A program made the translations under genes and the position numbers. A DNA stretch of 64,000 nucleotides, taken from contig NC_061130.1 in assembly GCF_905220365.1 (NCBI RefSeq), positions 4,161,501 through 4,225,500 of the forward strand, read 5' to 3'. The number at the start of each line of letters is the position of its first letter. Position 1 is the first letter of the stretch. The DNA is from Vanessa cardui. Its lineage: Eukaryota > Arthropoda > Insecta > Lepidoptera > Nymphalidae. The notes below the pieces were generated by a model. The model saw nothing but the letters and a program-made list of their open reading frames with translations. It was not told the DNA's origin and did not search any database. Positions 44,069 through 55,643 of the stretch are shown here, piece by piece.

Positions 44069-44415
44069 GAACTCCTATACGGCTCGCAGTTAGGGTGCGA
44101 TATGGGGCAGAATTTCTTACTATCTTTAATCAAAATTTTATGTATGTGATGTGATGTCATATGATGTACGAAATATAGTTGGTCTTTTTCAAATTTTTTT
44201 TGCTGAGTTCGATTACAGCTCTTTCGAGGGATCCTTGTAGTTTACTCCGCGTGACGTATTAAATCCGCATTTTCGAAAGTCTATTTTTGCTTTATTCGCA
44301 AGTTTCCTTTGAAATTGTCCTCGAATTAGTTTCTGACTCATATAAACGGAACGCTTAATCTATCCCTATTAAAAAAAATTAGTTAGTCAACATCAGCTTC
44401 ACTTAAAATCAAAAA

Positions 44416-45012
44416 ATAAATAAAAAATTTAACAAAAAGAAAGACCGACTTCAAAGAAAACACTATTCTAAATAAATGAATATGCACGAAAAAGTAATAA
44501 AAATAATTGCGTATTCAACATATTCTTTAGAGTTTTCCTAAGTTAAATGTAATGAAAAATTTTAGACTACTTAAAAGTCGATTAACGATTATATCATGTA
44601 GTTATAATTATAGTTATATTTGGAGTCGGTGTCAGCCAATAAAACCCTACAGTATATCTATCAAAAAACAATACGAGAATACTTTAACAAATATGTTTTT
44701 TACAAATTACCTTTTACACAATAATATACTGGATCAATCAAGGGGCTCGTATCGCTTCTTTCTTTTGATTGTTGGGGCAAGGGCACCGTGGCTGACACCG
44801 GCTTCAAATATAACTATAATTATAACTACATGATATAATCGTTAATCGACTTTTAAGTAGTCTAAAATTTTTCATTACATTTAACTTAGGAAAACTCTAA
44901 AAAATATGTTGAATACGCAATTATTTTTATTACTTTTTCGTGCATATTCATTTGTTTAGAATAGTGTTTTGTTTGAAGTCGGTTTTTCTTTTTGTTAAAA
45001 TTTTTATTTATG
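44416..45012. mobile_element. Foldback element with 224-bp inverted arms
   Basis: The left arm 44,416-44,639 and right arm 44,789-45,012 are reverse complements with only a few mismatches, separated by 149 bp. Each arm is an element G sequence (ACCGACTTCAAA end outward, GGTGTCAGCCA inward). A transcript of it would form a long hairpin. No transposase is encoded. Confidence 0.85.
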
Positions 45013-45229
45013 TTTTATATGGAATGTGATTGTAGTATTATAAAAAAAACAGAAAAACTTACCTTAACCCTAGAGAGCGCTAATATTCACATATTGACGC
45101 TTAAAGTGTGTTACTAACTTATAAGATAAGATAAAAATAACTCCTACAAATACTCTGAAAGTTTGATTCTGTTATACATGACTTTAATTACTTACACTTT
45201 TTCTCTTTTTTGTATAGCCTTTTATAAAC

Positions 45230-45396
45230 TAGACAGATGGACCGGCAAATGGGCTACCGATTTTATGCAGTCACAAACGCCCATAGATTTTGACGCTGTG
45301 AGAAATATTAACCATTTCTTACTTCGCCAACACCAAATTTGAGAACTAACATGTTATGTCCTTCGTGCCTTTAGTTATTGCAGAAATATGAGTGAG
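45230..45396 (-). repeat. SINE-like family C, partial copy
   Basis: GGCAAATGGGCTACCGATTT, AAATATTAACCATTTCTTAC and TAACATGTTATGTCC are family C words in reverse. Confidence 0.6.
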
Positions 45397-45399
45397 CCC

Positions 45400-46918
45400 T
45401 TTGGTTTACAAAAATTTGGTAACTCCTATATATCTAGCTCTGAAATAATATAATTTTATATCACAATGACCAAGTTCTAAACTAAAGTCGAGGACTTGAA
45501 TGATATTTTTTTTTTTGGAAAAACAATAGTCGATACATACAAAAATATCTACGATGTAAGAGCCAGTTGTTTACCAGATTAAGTTGGCATACGGATATTG
45601 ACGATTTATGGAGTTATCTGATTCAATATTATTCTACAATTATATTATATATTTCATCAGTTTTACAGTTCAGTGAGGCTCAATAGTGGAAGCGCGTTGG
45701 TAACAAGTTTGTGATTCCGGGAAGGCGTGTAAACTGAACTAATATTAAAGTCAGTAATATAGCTTCTATTATTATATCTCAGTGTTTCACTCAGCTTGCT
45801 CTTTTGTGTTCGACAAAAGTTGTAGCCGATGTGTGCAAACTTTAGCTTGACCCAAAGAGAAATAACTTAAGATAGAAGATGGGCAACAATCAAACGTAAA
45901 GTTCACGCTTGTCTTAATTTTAACGAATGATTACGCATCAAATTCAAGTAAACGCTTTCAGATTCTCATGTATTTGTATATCAGTTGTAAAGGCGAGTAT
46001 CATACGAACTGGATATTTTATATGAAAAATAAGATGTATGTGTATCTCCTAACCTGCATTGAAACCTTTTTTTATAAAAAGTGATTAGTTAATTTTTGCA
46101 TTCATCATCAACGTTGCCAGTAAAAAAAAATATTGTTTGTGTTCTATTTGCTTTTCAAATTTGGAATATATTTTTCGGATATAAGTACAAGCGAAACACA
46201 AGTCATAACTAGTTCTCCACGAAATGGCACAAATAACTTTGAGTATGACAGATGTGGCTACGTGGCTCCTCACTGCGGATAGATTTTAGCAAATCAAACC
46301 CCAAAGGGAGTAGAAAGTTGTATAAGGGAGTGTTGGTAAAATTTTCTCCATACGATAAAGTTTGCAAACATGAAATCTGTGACTTATATTCCATGTTTAT
46401 TTGAACATTCACTAACATTCACTAACAATAGATTCTACACAAATCGACTCCTTAAGCAGTGAATGGGTGTAGAATAAGAATGAAGTGGATTTAGTGACGT
46501 TTTCTTCGAAAATATTAGACATAAAAAATGAGCCAAATTTTCAACATCGAAATTGAAGGTCATTGTTATTATTCATAATAGTTCTCTAATTAAAGAAAAC
46601 AAATAAATAAAGATTGTGTAAAATAAAAAAAATGAGAAAATTATTATTTTAAATCATGTGTATAGTAAATAGTAATAGTAGTAACAGCTTGTATATAACA
46701 CTTCTAAAGTCTTGTATTCTTCTTCTTCTTACTTACTTCTCACCTCAAGGCGCTTATAAATTGAAGTATCACATCAAAAAATTACAATTTTATTTTGAAA
46801 TTAGGTAGAAAGTAAACTGTATTTTCTCATTAAGTAAAGTAGCTTTTATATAAAAATTATTATTTTCAACATGTAATCCTATGACGTGAAGGTGTTTGAG
46901 TACATTAGTATATATGTA
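45400..46918. other. Unassigned AT-rich DNA
   Basis: No gene or named repeat. Short ORFs of 60-70 codons carry no recognisable domain. Confidence 0.4.
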
Positions 46919-47116
46919 CAGTCGGAGTAAGAAAAGGGTCGTCACCTTAAGATCTATTTTCGTGTGCTAAGTATGAGCGATAATCTGCTTTGCCTTTGAT
47001 TAATAATGACATATTTCGTCGCAATGATTTGATGTTTATTTTCAAAAGGTGCTAAGAGTTCACGACTTGATAAAGGAATGAATTTGAAATTGACGAAGGT
47101 TTTCTTACTCTGTCTG
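46919..47116 (+). mobile_element. 198-bp Tc1/mariner-like MITE, copy 2
   Basis: The left end CAGTCGGAGTAAGAAAA and the inverted right end CAGACAGAGTAAGAAAA differ at three of 17 positions. TA lies on both sides (46,917-46,918, 47,117-47,118). A shorter relative lies at 4,010-4,180. Confidence 0.8.
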
Positions 47117-47118
47117 TA

Positions 47119-49232
47119 CGTTACATAACCCACACAAGTAATACTTATATACATTGAAAGTTATGTATAACTTTGTACAGTGCTGATTCTCTATCTAATT
47201 TTACATGATAAATGGACTACTTTTTCAAAGGGATAATAGTATTTAAAAGCCCTATCAAATCAAATTTGTTAAGATTTCTTTACAACAAGTCGGCACCAGT
47301 ATTGAAACGGTATCGGCATCTAAACATCATGAATGCTTTTGTTGTGTTCCCTGCGCTTTTTTGTATTCATTTTGTTTCTGGTATGAGAACATTTGGAATA
47401 TCAAGTATGTTTTTATTTATTTATTGTTATAAAAAATATATTTCAATATTTCAAATGCGATATCTACATTATCAATATTATAAATGTGAAAGTAATGTCT
47501 GTCCGTCGTACTTTCACGACCAAACAATGAACCGAATTTTATGAAATTTGTTATGTAGCAAACTTGAACTCCAAGAAATAACATCCAACCAACACCCTAA
47601 AACGGAAGTGAATATATTTAAAATCTTTTACTGTTTTTCATATTAACCAATAACCAGCAAAGTTTCTGCATTCCACGAAGAAAAGACAATAGCAAAACAA
47701 AATAATGATATATTACATTAGCGAAAACATCCGTCCGAATAAAGCAAAAGTAAAATTATAAATTTATGTCAGTTAAATACAATTTGATGCTCGTTAGAAG
47801 GGTCGTCGAGAGCGAATGTTGAAAACGAACTTACTCCGACGCGAATAGCGGATATAATGCAGAAAGAGTTTTGGAAATTGAAAATTGTGCCGCGGAATAT
47901 AACCCCATTACTAAGGAAATGAGCTACGTGAGTATGTTTTACAATTTCTTCTCCGTTTACTTGAATTACGGAGCTAGAGGGGAAAAAAATCCCACCTGGG
48001 TATTACGTAACTATATTACGCGTATCACCTGATCTACAAATTGAAAATTTGCATCACTATAATCATAACTATGAGAACGAATGCCATGTTTTCTTATGAT
48101 TTTATTAGACTTTTTAACTTTCTTTATATTATCTTCTACATCAATCTTTATGAAGTTGCTAATTTATCCGAACTTCATTGTCTACACAATTGATTTCCCA
48201 TCTCTACTTTTTAAATATTAGGTATTTAAAATACTAGGAGTAGCTCGCAGATTCGATCAAGGCGATCGAATTAGGGGTGGTTGTCTTATGTTAGACAAAA
48301 AAGCAGCTTATAATTTTTCTGGGAGTTCAAGTTTGTTTCATACCAAATTTAATGAAATTCGCTTCATTGGTTTAGTAGTCAAAAGACCGACAGACAGACA
48401 GAGTTACTGTCACATTTATAATATTAAGTATAAATTATTAAAACTTATCTATCTATATATATTTTTCTATTAAAGTCTAAAAGCAAATATACTATAGCCA
48501 AAACCGAATAATCTTTTGAATTGAAATATTAAACGTGTAAGTCGAGGCTTCTAGAGTGTAAACAATTTATTAATGTCAGCTTCCAATGTCCTTAGAATCA
48601 ATCGCCACGTCCAGTAATGTGTGACCTGTTCCTCTTCTGTGAAAGTAAATTAGCCACTGCACTGATTTCAGATTCAGTCTCGCACATAGGATTCGTCCTA
48701 ACGTCAATGGGAATACCATTAAAATCTTAAGTACTACAGTCCACAATCCGGGTTGAGAAATGGTATTCATTTTTAAAGACAATTTTTTATTTCAATAATA
48801 TATTTTATATTACAAATAACTAAATACTAAGAATTACATTTTTCAATAAAGGTATTTATCATGTATGTCTTTAGGTTCAAGATGGGTTAGTTACTATATC
48901 TCCTAGCAGAAACGGCAAATTATATTTGAAGTTATTTCGGCATGTTATAAGTTTTAACAGTTGGGCTTCTTAATTGAATTCTTCTACATCTTTATTTTTG
49001 ACAGGATCTAATATTGACTCAGTATATTCACGAACATATTTTCAAGTCGTTTCGTACAATTACGAAGAATTAATAATATGACTTAAACTTACACTTCCGG
49101 TTTTGCTTACACTACTGATAATGTGGGTAAGTTGTTGTTTACCTGTGCTTATTTCGTTTGTTAAAAATAATATTACCTGCAGATTTTTTCAAAATATTTA
49201 TTAATATTTTGCAATAACAATTATATCTAATC
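47119..49232. other. Unassigned DNA with repeat scraps
   Basis: Two diverged patches (about 47,470-47,600 and 48,230-48,430, with AAACAATGAACCGAATTTTA and GACCGACAGACAGACAGAG) look like old non-coding repeats. The ORFs at 47,212-47,544 (+) and 48,576-48,782 (-) match nothing I know. Confidence 0.4.
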
Positions 49233-49240
49233 GATGTTAT

Positions 49241-49537
49241 CGAGATGGCCCAGTGGTTAGAACGCGTGCATCTTAACCGATGATTGCGAGTTCAAACCCA
49301 GGCAAGCATCGCTGATTCATGTGCTTAATTTGTCTTTATAATACATCTCGTGCTCAGCGGTGAAGGAAAACATCGTGAGCAAACCTGCATGTGACAAATG
49401 TCATAGAAATTCTGCCACTTGTGTATTCTACCAACCCGCATTGGAACAGCGTGGTGGAATATGTTCCAAACCTTCTCCTCAAAGGGAGAGGAGGCCTTTA
49501 GCCCAGCAGTGGGAATTTATAGGCTGTTGTTGTTGTT
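49241..49537 (+). mobile_element. SINE family A copy 10, full length with 8-bp duplication
   Basis: GATGTTAT is at 49,233-49,240 and 49,538-49,545. The copy has an intact head CGAGATGGCCCAGTGGTTAG, a B-box-like GAGTTCAAACC, the full body and a (GTT)n tail. This is the cleanest plus-strand copy. Confidence 0.92.
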
Positions 49538-49545
49538 GATGTTAT

Positions 49546-51343
49546 TTTCTAACGAGATAAGATTATTATCACAATATTTTTTAAAAAAATAATGGTCTTT
49601 GTCAAAGAGTGCCAAGAATTTCTACTAGTCATTCAAACAAAATGGACAAGACGAACATATTCACAGCTAATGAATGAATAGTATGGATGGTAACCTTAAG
49701 GACACGTTAAGTATCATTGTGTTATTTTGTATTTTTGTTGTTTTTTTTGTATATTAAGTTAGCGAGTAGTTATAGTAGTTTTCTTTTTATTTTAATTTTT
49801 TATACTCCTTATTCTTTTATTATGTACTGTGCCCTAATAAAAATTTATTTCTTTTTTTCTTTCTAATGAACGTACGTTTTGATTTTTGAACTAACCATAC
49901 ATCATACATGATACTAAAACAATGTTATCCGACTTTCATACTTCAACTTCTCCTATCATGTCAAACGGTTTTTAGTGAGTTTTAATAAAACTAAAAAATA
50001 ATCTTCAGATGTGTGTATTTCTGACACCCAATAGCTGAGTGAATCTTATTCAAATACAACTAAATCAACATTTGGCACTGCTTGTATCAAATACGCTGTT
50101 GAAATCAATGGAATGAATTCGATATTAGTAGACAATATATTGAAAATAGGTAATATATAATTAATATCTCCTCATGAAATCATTAAAGAACATATGATTT
50201 AAGCAGTCAAATCGTATTTTGCCATTTCATTTGTTCTCTTTGCACAGAATCGTTACTAAGAGGAATTCTTTTGATAATATCCGACAGTGTCTTATGAAGA
50301 ACAGTTTTTAATTTCTTTGACTGACAGCATAATTAATTTTCCTGCTTTTGCTATTAACAATGAAACGTTACGTGAGGTTCGTAGCTCATCGTTACCTTGT
50401 ATGGAAGACTAGGCAAAGAGCTTTGTTATAGGTAGTTGTTTTAAATGCTTTTCAAGTTCTTGAAAATAGAATAAAACGTTGCTTTACTGGCGTGCCTTTG
50501 GATAAAAGGCTTTCTAAACCAAAGGTACGTTACATAGGGAAATTAAACATTAATCATAGATACGGGGATTTAATACATTCAAAAATATTTGTTATAGTTT
50601 ATTTTTCTTAATATCTACTGTCGTCTATATAGTAACCAGTATTTACCAAGTATTGATTGCCCTGTAACTGAATGTATATTCTGAATTGTGAAAATTTAAC
50701 AAATATTATCTAATATATCGAAAGAGGTATTTTTTCAGTTTGGTTTTTAACTTTAGCTGTTTCTTACATGTCTACGGCTCAACCTCTTAAAAATATATCA
50801 ATGAAGCACATAAACATTTATATATATATGTACCTATTTATGTTATAGCTCGGAATATTCTGTACACAAAAACATCGTACAAAAAAAAATAACATATAGT
50901 AATTTTTTTTAAAGAACAATAATTTTTAAACAATTTTAGTATTCAGAACAAAAATATTTTTGAAATATTATTTATCTTTGTCCATTTATAAAAATAAATA
51001 TACCATCATCTAAAAATGAAAATGCAAAAACAATATTCAAAGAAGTATTTTATATAAAACTGCAATTTTTCAGCTAAGGTAACATTTAAAATGATTGTCG
51101 GGCAAGACACATGCGATTAATATGAAATGAAAATATGTCTGCGTACAAATTATTGAGTCATAATAATCACAGGTTGCGCTTTAAAACTAAGCAAATAAAA
51201 TACTCTGAATGGATGTGGTTTTATTTATTTTAAATTTGATAAGTAATAAAAATGTTGAATCAACGGCAGATTAACCAAACTAATTAGAACTCTATTTTAA
51301 TTGTAAGATTAAATAAAAGCTACTCGGAACTTATAGCTAATAC
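49546..51343. other. Unassigned AT-rich DNA
   Basis: Nothing recognised upstream of the receptor gene, including no exon-like ORF. Confidence 0.4.
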
Positions 51344-51351
51344 TAACAGGA

Positions 51352-51586
51352 ACAAAGCTGAAATGGCCCAGTGGATAGAACGCGTGCATCTTAAGCGATG
51401 ATTGCGGGTTCAAACCAACAAACACAATATTCATGTGCTTAATTTGTGTTTATAATTAGTCTCGTGCTCGGCGGTGAAGGAAAACATCGTGAGGAAACAG
51501 CGTAGTGTAATATGTTCCAAACCTTCTCCTGAAAAGGAGAGGCCTTAGCCCAGCTGTGGGAATTTTACAGGCTATTTTTGTTCTTG
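51352..51586 (+). mobile_element. SINE family A copy 11 with 8-bp duplication
   Basis: TAACAGGA is at 51,344-51,351 and 51,587-51,594. The body has an internal deletion of about 60 bp. It lies some 530 bp upstream of the receptor start codon. Confidence 0.88.
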
Positions 51587-52118
51587 TAACAGGAGCAGTT
51601 TACTTATTTTCCGCTTTGAAAACTGAGTGAGCCAGTGCCAAAATATCTATCAAAACATACCATTAGGTTGGCATATTGCGGTAAGAACTAGTGACTAACT
51701 AACATACTTTGATTAGACCTATGATAATATCATCCACTGGATTACCATTCAAATTAAAACACAAGAATAACGAGTATTGCTCTTTATTGGAGGAATATAT
51801 ACATATATTTAAATGGGTTAAAAATACCGATATGTTTGTATAAAAAAGAGTGTTTAATTGTAGACTGAAAGATTAAAATAATACATTCGTATATATATGA
51901 AAGAGCAAAATTAAAATATAATTCGAATGTATTATTTTGTCGTTATTGGTCTCGTAAGTATTTTGTACTTAAAACATCGGTTTGATATTTTGGCGTTCAT
52001 TTGCGTTGCAACATATTGTGAATTTTAACATGGAAACGTTTATATCGAAAGTTGAATGTATAAAACGTAACGATTTGCTGTTTAATTTCATAACTCCTTG
52101 TTTATTTCCATAAAACAA

Positions 52119-52434
52119 ATGAAGCGCGCTTCCCTTCGCTATTACATAATCGAAGACCACGATTTTAACAGAATGTCTAAATTTAATCAGCTCAACAAAG
52201 AATTTTTGGTACCATATCTAACTATATTAAATTATTTCAGATGGTCGGGAATTAATATTTTCGACGAGGAAAATGAAATCGTTTATAAATTTAAAAGGAT
52301 ACACTACGTGATATTTGTACTGTACATCTGCAGTGCGTTAAGTCATTCGCAATATGTGATTCAAGAAGTTTTGGGAGGGACGGATTTGATCGAACTGGCG
52401 GTTGATTTATCTTACAGCTTCAATTGTTTCGAAG
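52119..52434 (+). CDS. Odorant receptor (7tm_6), exon 1
   Basis: This is the N-terminal exon of an insect odorant receptor, a ligand-gated seven-helix membrane protein that works with the Orco co-receptor in sensory neuron dendrites (family knowledge). It encodes residues 1-105 plus one base. KFNQLNKEFLVPYL and the following hydrophobic block are the usual N-terminal lead-in. Helix 1 is about residues 62-80 (IHYVIFVLYICSALSHSQ), followed by GGTDLIELAVDLSYSFN, a typical receptor motif at helix 2. I chose the ATG at 52,119; the ATG at residue 20 (MSKFNQ) is a credible alternative, and the frame upstream opens only from TTG. The exon ends at GAAG/GTCAGT (phase 1). I cannot assign an ortholog or ligand. 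Confidence 0.85.
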
Positions 52435-52649
52435 GTCAGTGACTTATATATTTATATCTCCTAGCAACCTTCAGAAATATATGAGAGAAACCTTCATTAA
52501 AATCCCTGAAAAAAATATTCAGCTCGAATTAAGGCAGAATCAATTCCATAGCCATAGGCTTTACTTCATAAAATTCCACAGACATTTTTAACTTTGCCGT
52601 TTCGTAAATTCAAATAATTTGTAAAAAATACATTGCTAAAAGGCATATT

Positions 52650-52945
52650 ATTCGATACAAGATTTTATAGATGATAAAAAAGCGTGGAGTTAAAACCTGT
52701 TGACTTCCAAGCAGAATATATTACATACATATGTAATTGTATTTAACTAACATTACTGTAATTTTTAAATGTTGAAAAAGAGTAACCATTGAGTTTCTTG
52801 CCGGTTCTTCTTGGTAAAATCTACTTTTCGAAACGGTGTTAGGTTCACTTAATTGTAAAATGACGATTCAAAAGTGCTTGTAAAAGCACAAGCTATTACT
52901 TGTATTGTAGTAGCCTACTTGAATAAAGTTTATTTTGATTTCATT
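52650..52945 (+). repeat. Repeat family H copy in intron 1
   Basis: It contains ATTCGATACAAGATTTTATA, TTCTTGCCGGTTCTTCTTGG and CTACTTGAATAAAGTTTATT. The AATAAA in sense orientation could act as a cryptic polyadenylation signal for the receptor transcript. Confidence 0.65.
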
Positions 52946-53144
52946 TCATTTAATTGTTTGGTATACCCGCTTTGGTCTATTATCAGCTCGTCCACCAAGA
53001 GATCTGAAAGATTACCATACTTTTTGTGATAGGAAAACACATCTGCTAACCTAATTCCATAGTCTTCCCAAAACTTATGATTTGAAACTGTATATTTTAG
53101 CTGCTAAAATATTACACTAACAATTTTAAATATTAAAAAAAGTA

Positions 53145-55300
53145 AAGTTTAACTATTTATTAACATAAGAATTAACAACATTAAATGCTTAAATATATAT
53201 ATACAAATATGAACTAAAACTAGTTACTGTATAAATCTTGACCGCGTGGAATGGTGGCAAGAATGCTAGCAGCATTTCCCCGTTGAATCTCAATTCCGAT
53301 CCTCTGGGCAAAAAACGAACCAGCCCTCCTGTCACCAGTGGAGGCAATGAGGCGAGGTGTTATACTTTTGATGAAGCTTTTTGCACCACTACTCCAAGGG
53401 CCAAGCGTTTCGACCGCAAATGGAACAAAAAAAGTAATTAGATATAATACACGAATATTTAGTTATTTTTTTGGCTTCAGCTTTTTCCGAAGCGGCACCG
53501 GCTCTTAACATTGTTTCTCGGATATGAGATGGGGCCAACGTGTCAACACATGTAGCGTCCCACACAATGGCCCGACCTCGTTCCCAGGGAACTAATGTTA
53601 ATCCATCAGGTCTCTTACCATCATCACGATTAATTCCACGAGGCTCAGTAAGAGCAGGAACGTCGATGGTGGCAAGAGCCCTTTTTATTATGTCATTAAG
53701 AGAACCGTGGCGGAAAAGCCAACCTGAACTCCTTGGGCATGAGAGACCATGTAAACCGAAAGAGTCTACCTCCTTTCCACACGGGCATCTGTGTTCAGAA
53801 CACAGAGGTGTTCCCAGTCGGAGACCAATCGATATGCGAAAACATTCATTATCTAAAAGTGTCCCAAGATTTTTAGAGGGTAATGAATTCAACCAGTGAC
53901 TAGACTCTTTAGATGATAACGCTAGAAGCCTGGCACGGTCTTGAGCACTTGTTAAATTTTGTGTCAAACTGTGTAGTGTAGCATGAACCAATGAAGAATC
54001 CCAAAGTTTTTGTTTTGTAACTTCCTTAGGGATATCATCATTAGGGCACTTTACCTTCCAGGTCTCTATCGCCTCAGTAACATTTATGATTTTTATAGAT
54101 TTTGATTTTAAAATTTCTGAACAAAGGTGAAATGCTGAAATGCTATGTACAGAAGAGAGAAAGGCCGGGAGAGCAACACTTGATATTTTTCTCACGCCAA
54201 TGCCACCAAAACGAATGGGAAGTGTAGCTTGAGTCCAAGAATATTCATCAAGAGATAAATTTAGAATTTTTTCTAAAGCTTTTTTAAGGGTGGCATCGAT
54301 TTGATTGGTAAGACTAGGATATTTCCAGATTGGGCTCGCACGTAGAATGTACATTAATTTTGGAACAAATAGGCAATGTTTTAAGATTGTATAAGCTATA
54401 TGAGAATTTAAAATGCCCAGTCTGTCAAAATTGTCCGAAAATATTTTAATTTTTTCGTTAAGAATAGGCTCTAAGCCCTCATCAAATAGTGGTGCACCAA
54501 GGAGGCAAAGTGTATCTTTATGAAGAATTTTTATGTTAAGTGTAATTTCATTAAATTTATCTATTGCCAAACTAATATTTTTGTGAGTTAAATTGTCCGT
54601 AAAAAAAATTTCACATTTTGAAAAATTCAATTTAAGACCAATTTTATCAAATTGTTCTTTAATTTTAATTAAATCTTCAATAACGTCATCTACTTTACCT
54701 CCTATAGTTCCATCATCTAGATACCAAACGTTTAATTTAGATTTTAAATTCGAAATGGAGCTATGAATACCTAAGCTAAAAAGAGCAGGACCCAATGGAT
54801 CTCCTTGCTGAACGCCTACATTAGAATGAATTGTATCTTCACCAAAAAATAATTTGGAAGGTGAACTATAACATTGCCAAACGTATGGGTAAATTTCAGG
54901 CAAATTAGAGAAGACTTCGTTCAGCAAGGTTCCTCTATCTATGGAGTTAAAAGCATTCTTTACATCAACTTTCAGAAGTACCTCGGCCTCGTTTCCTTTT
55001 AGAAAGGTACGAGTAGAGTGTACTGCTGCTTCACAACCACCTCTGCTTCCAAAACCGAGTTGAATTGGTTGAAATTTGGTTTTTAGGGTGGAGACTATGT
55101 GCCTACATGCTAATTTAGATGCCAAACGGCGAAAAGTGGTCCCGATTGCTATTGGACGGATACTTCCGTCTTTTTTATTAAAGGCACATAGTCTTGCACC
55201 ATAAAGATGTGGTAAAAAGGATGAAATCACCTTACCAGATAGCATAAAATTGCAAAGATTAGTTATGTCACTTAATAGGGCCCTGCCAGCGTCACCGTAA
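53145..55300 (-). mobile_element. R2-like (RLE-type) non-LTR element, 5'-truncated
   Basis: The unit comprises the RT/endonuclease reading frame and an AT-rich 3' UTR of about 80-100 bp shared with 37,510-37,600. On its 5' side it stops where the tail of SINE A copy 12 begins (about 55,300). I found no convincing direct repeats for this insertion. Confidence 0.7.
53226..55299 (-). pseudogene. Reverse transcriptase with C-terminal restriction-like endonuclease, frameshifted
   Basis: The longest frame (53,389-55,245) has 618 codons from an internal ATG and is open further upstream to about 55,299, so the true N-terminus is missing. RT landmarks by residue from that ATG: GSIRPIAIGTTFRRLASK (27-44), DVKNAFNS (94-101), VQQGDPLGP (145-153) and YLDD (175-178). 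Downstream is a zinc-knuckle-like C487-C489-H499-C503, then RPDG (545-548) and WDATCVDT (562-569), which fit the CCHC plus R/KPD...D layout of restriction-like endonucleases in R2-type LINEs. A T homopolymer near 53,430 shifts the frame, so the last 60 or so codons are read only in another frame. YLDD in place of F/YADD is unusual. The clade is not certain. Confidence 0.8.
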
Positions 55301-55643
55301 AGTAAAAATTAAAAGTAAATTAAAAGTAAAGTTAAGTAACAGCCTCTAAATTACCCACTGCTGGGCTAAGGCATTAGGCATTCCTCTTCCATTAAGTGGA
55401 GGGTTTGGAACATATTCCACCACGCTGTTCCAATGATTCTTGGTAGAATACATATGTGGCATACATAATCTCTATGAAATTAGAGATATGCTGTTTCCTC
55501 AGGATGTTTTTCTTCATCGCCGAGCACGAGATGAATTATAAACACAAATTAAGCACATGAATATTCAGTGGTGCTTACCTGGGTTTGTACCCGAAATCAT
55601 CGATTAAGATGCACGCTTTCTAACCACAAGGTCATCTCAGCTC
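55301..55643 (-). mobile_element. SINE family A copy 12
   Basis: It has AAGTAAAATT-type tail repeats at 55,301-55,340, the full body, and the head CTCAGCTC at the right end. It lies in intron 1, antisense to the receptor. Confidence 0.85.

Noticed and set aside
47212..47544. 110-codon ORF with hydrophobic segments, possibly another receptor exon
   Set aside because: It lacks any receptor motif, and its second half runs into AT-rich repeat sequence; no partner exons were found in frame.
53540..53899. Plus-strand 119-codon ORF
   Set aside because: It is antisense to the C-terminal part of the RLE-type element.
53389..55245. Domesticated host reverse transcriptase
   Set aside because: It is frameshifted, lacks its N-terminus, and has a second decayed copy with the same 3' UTR.
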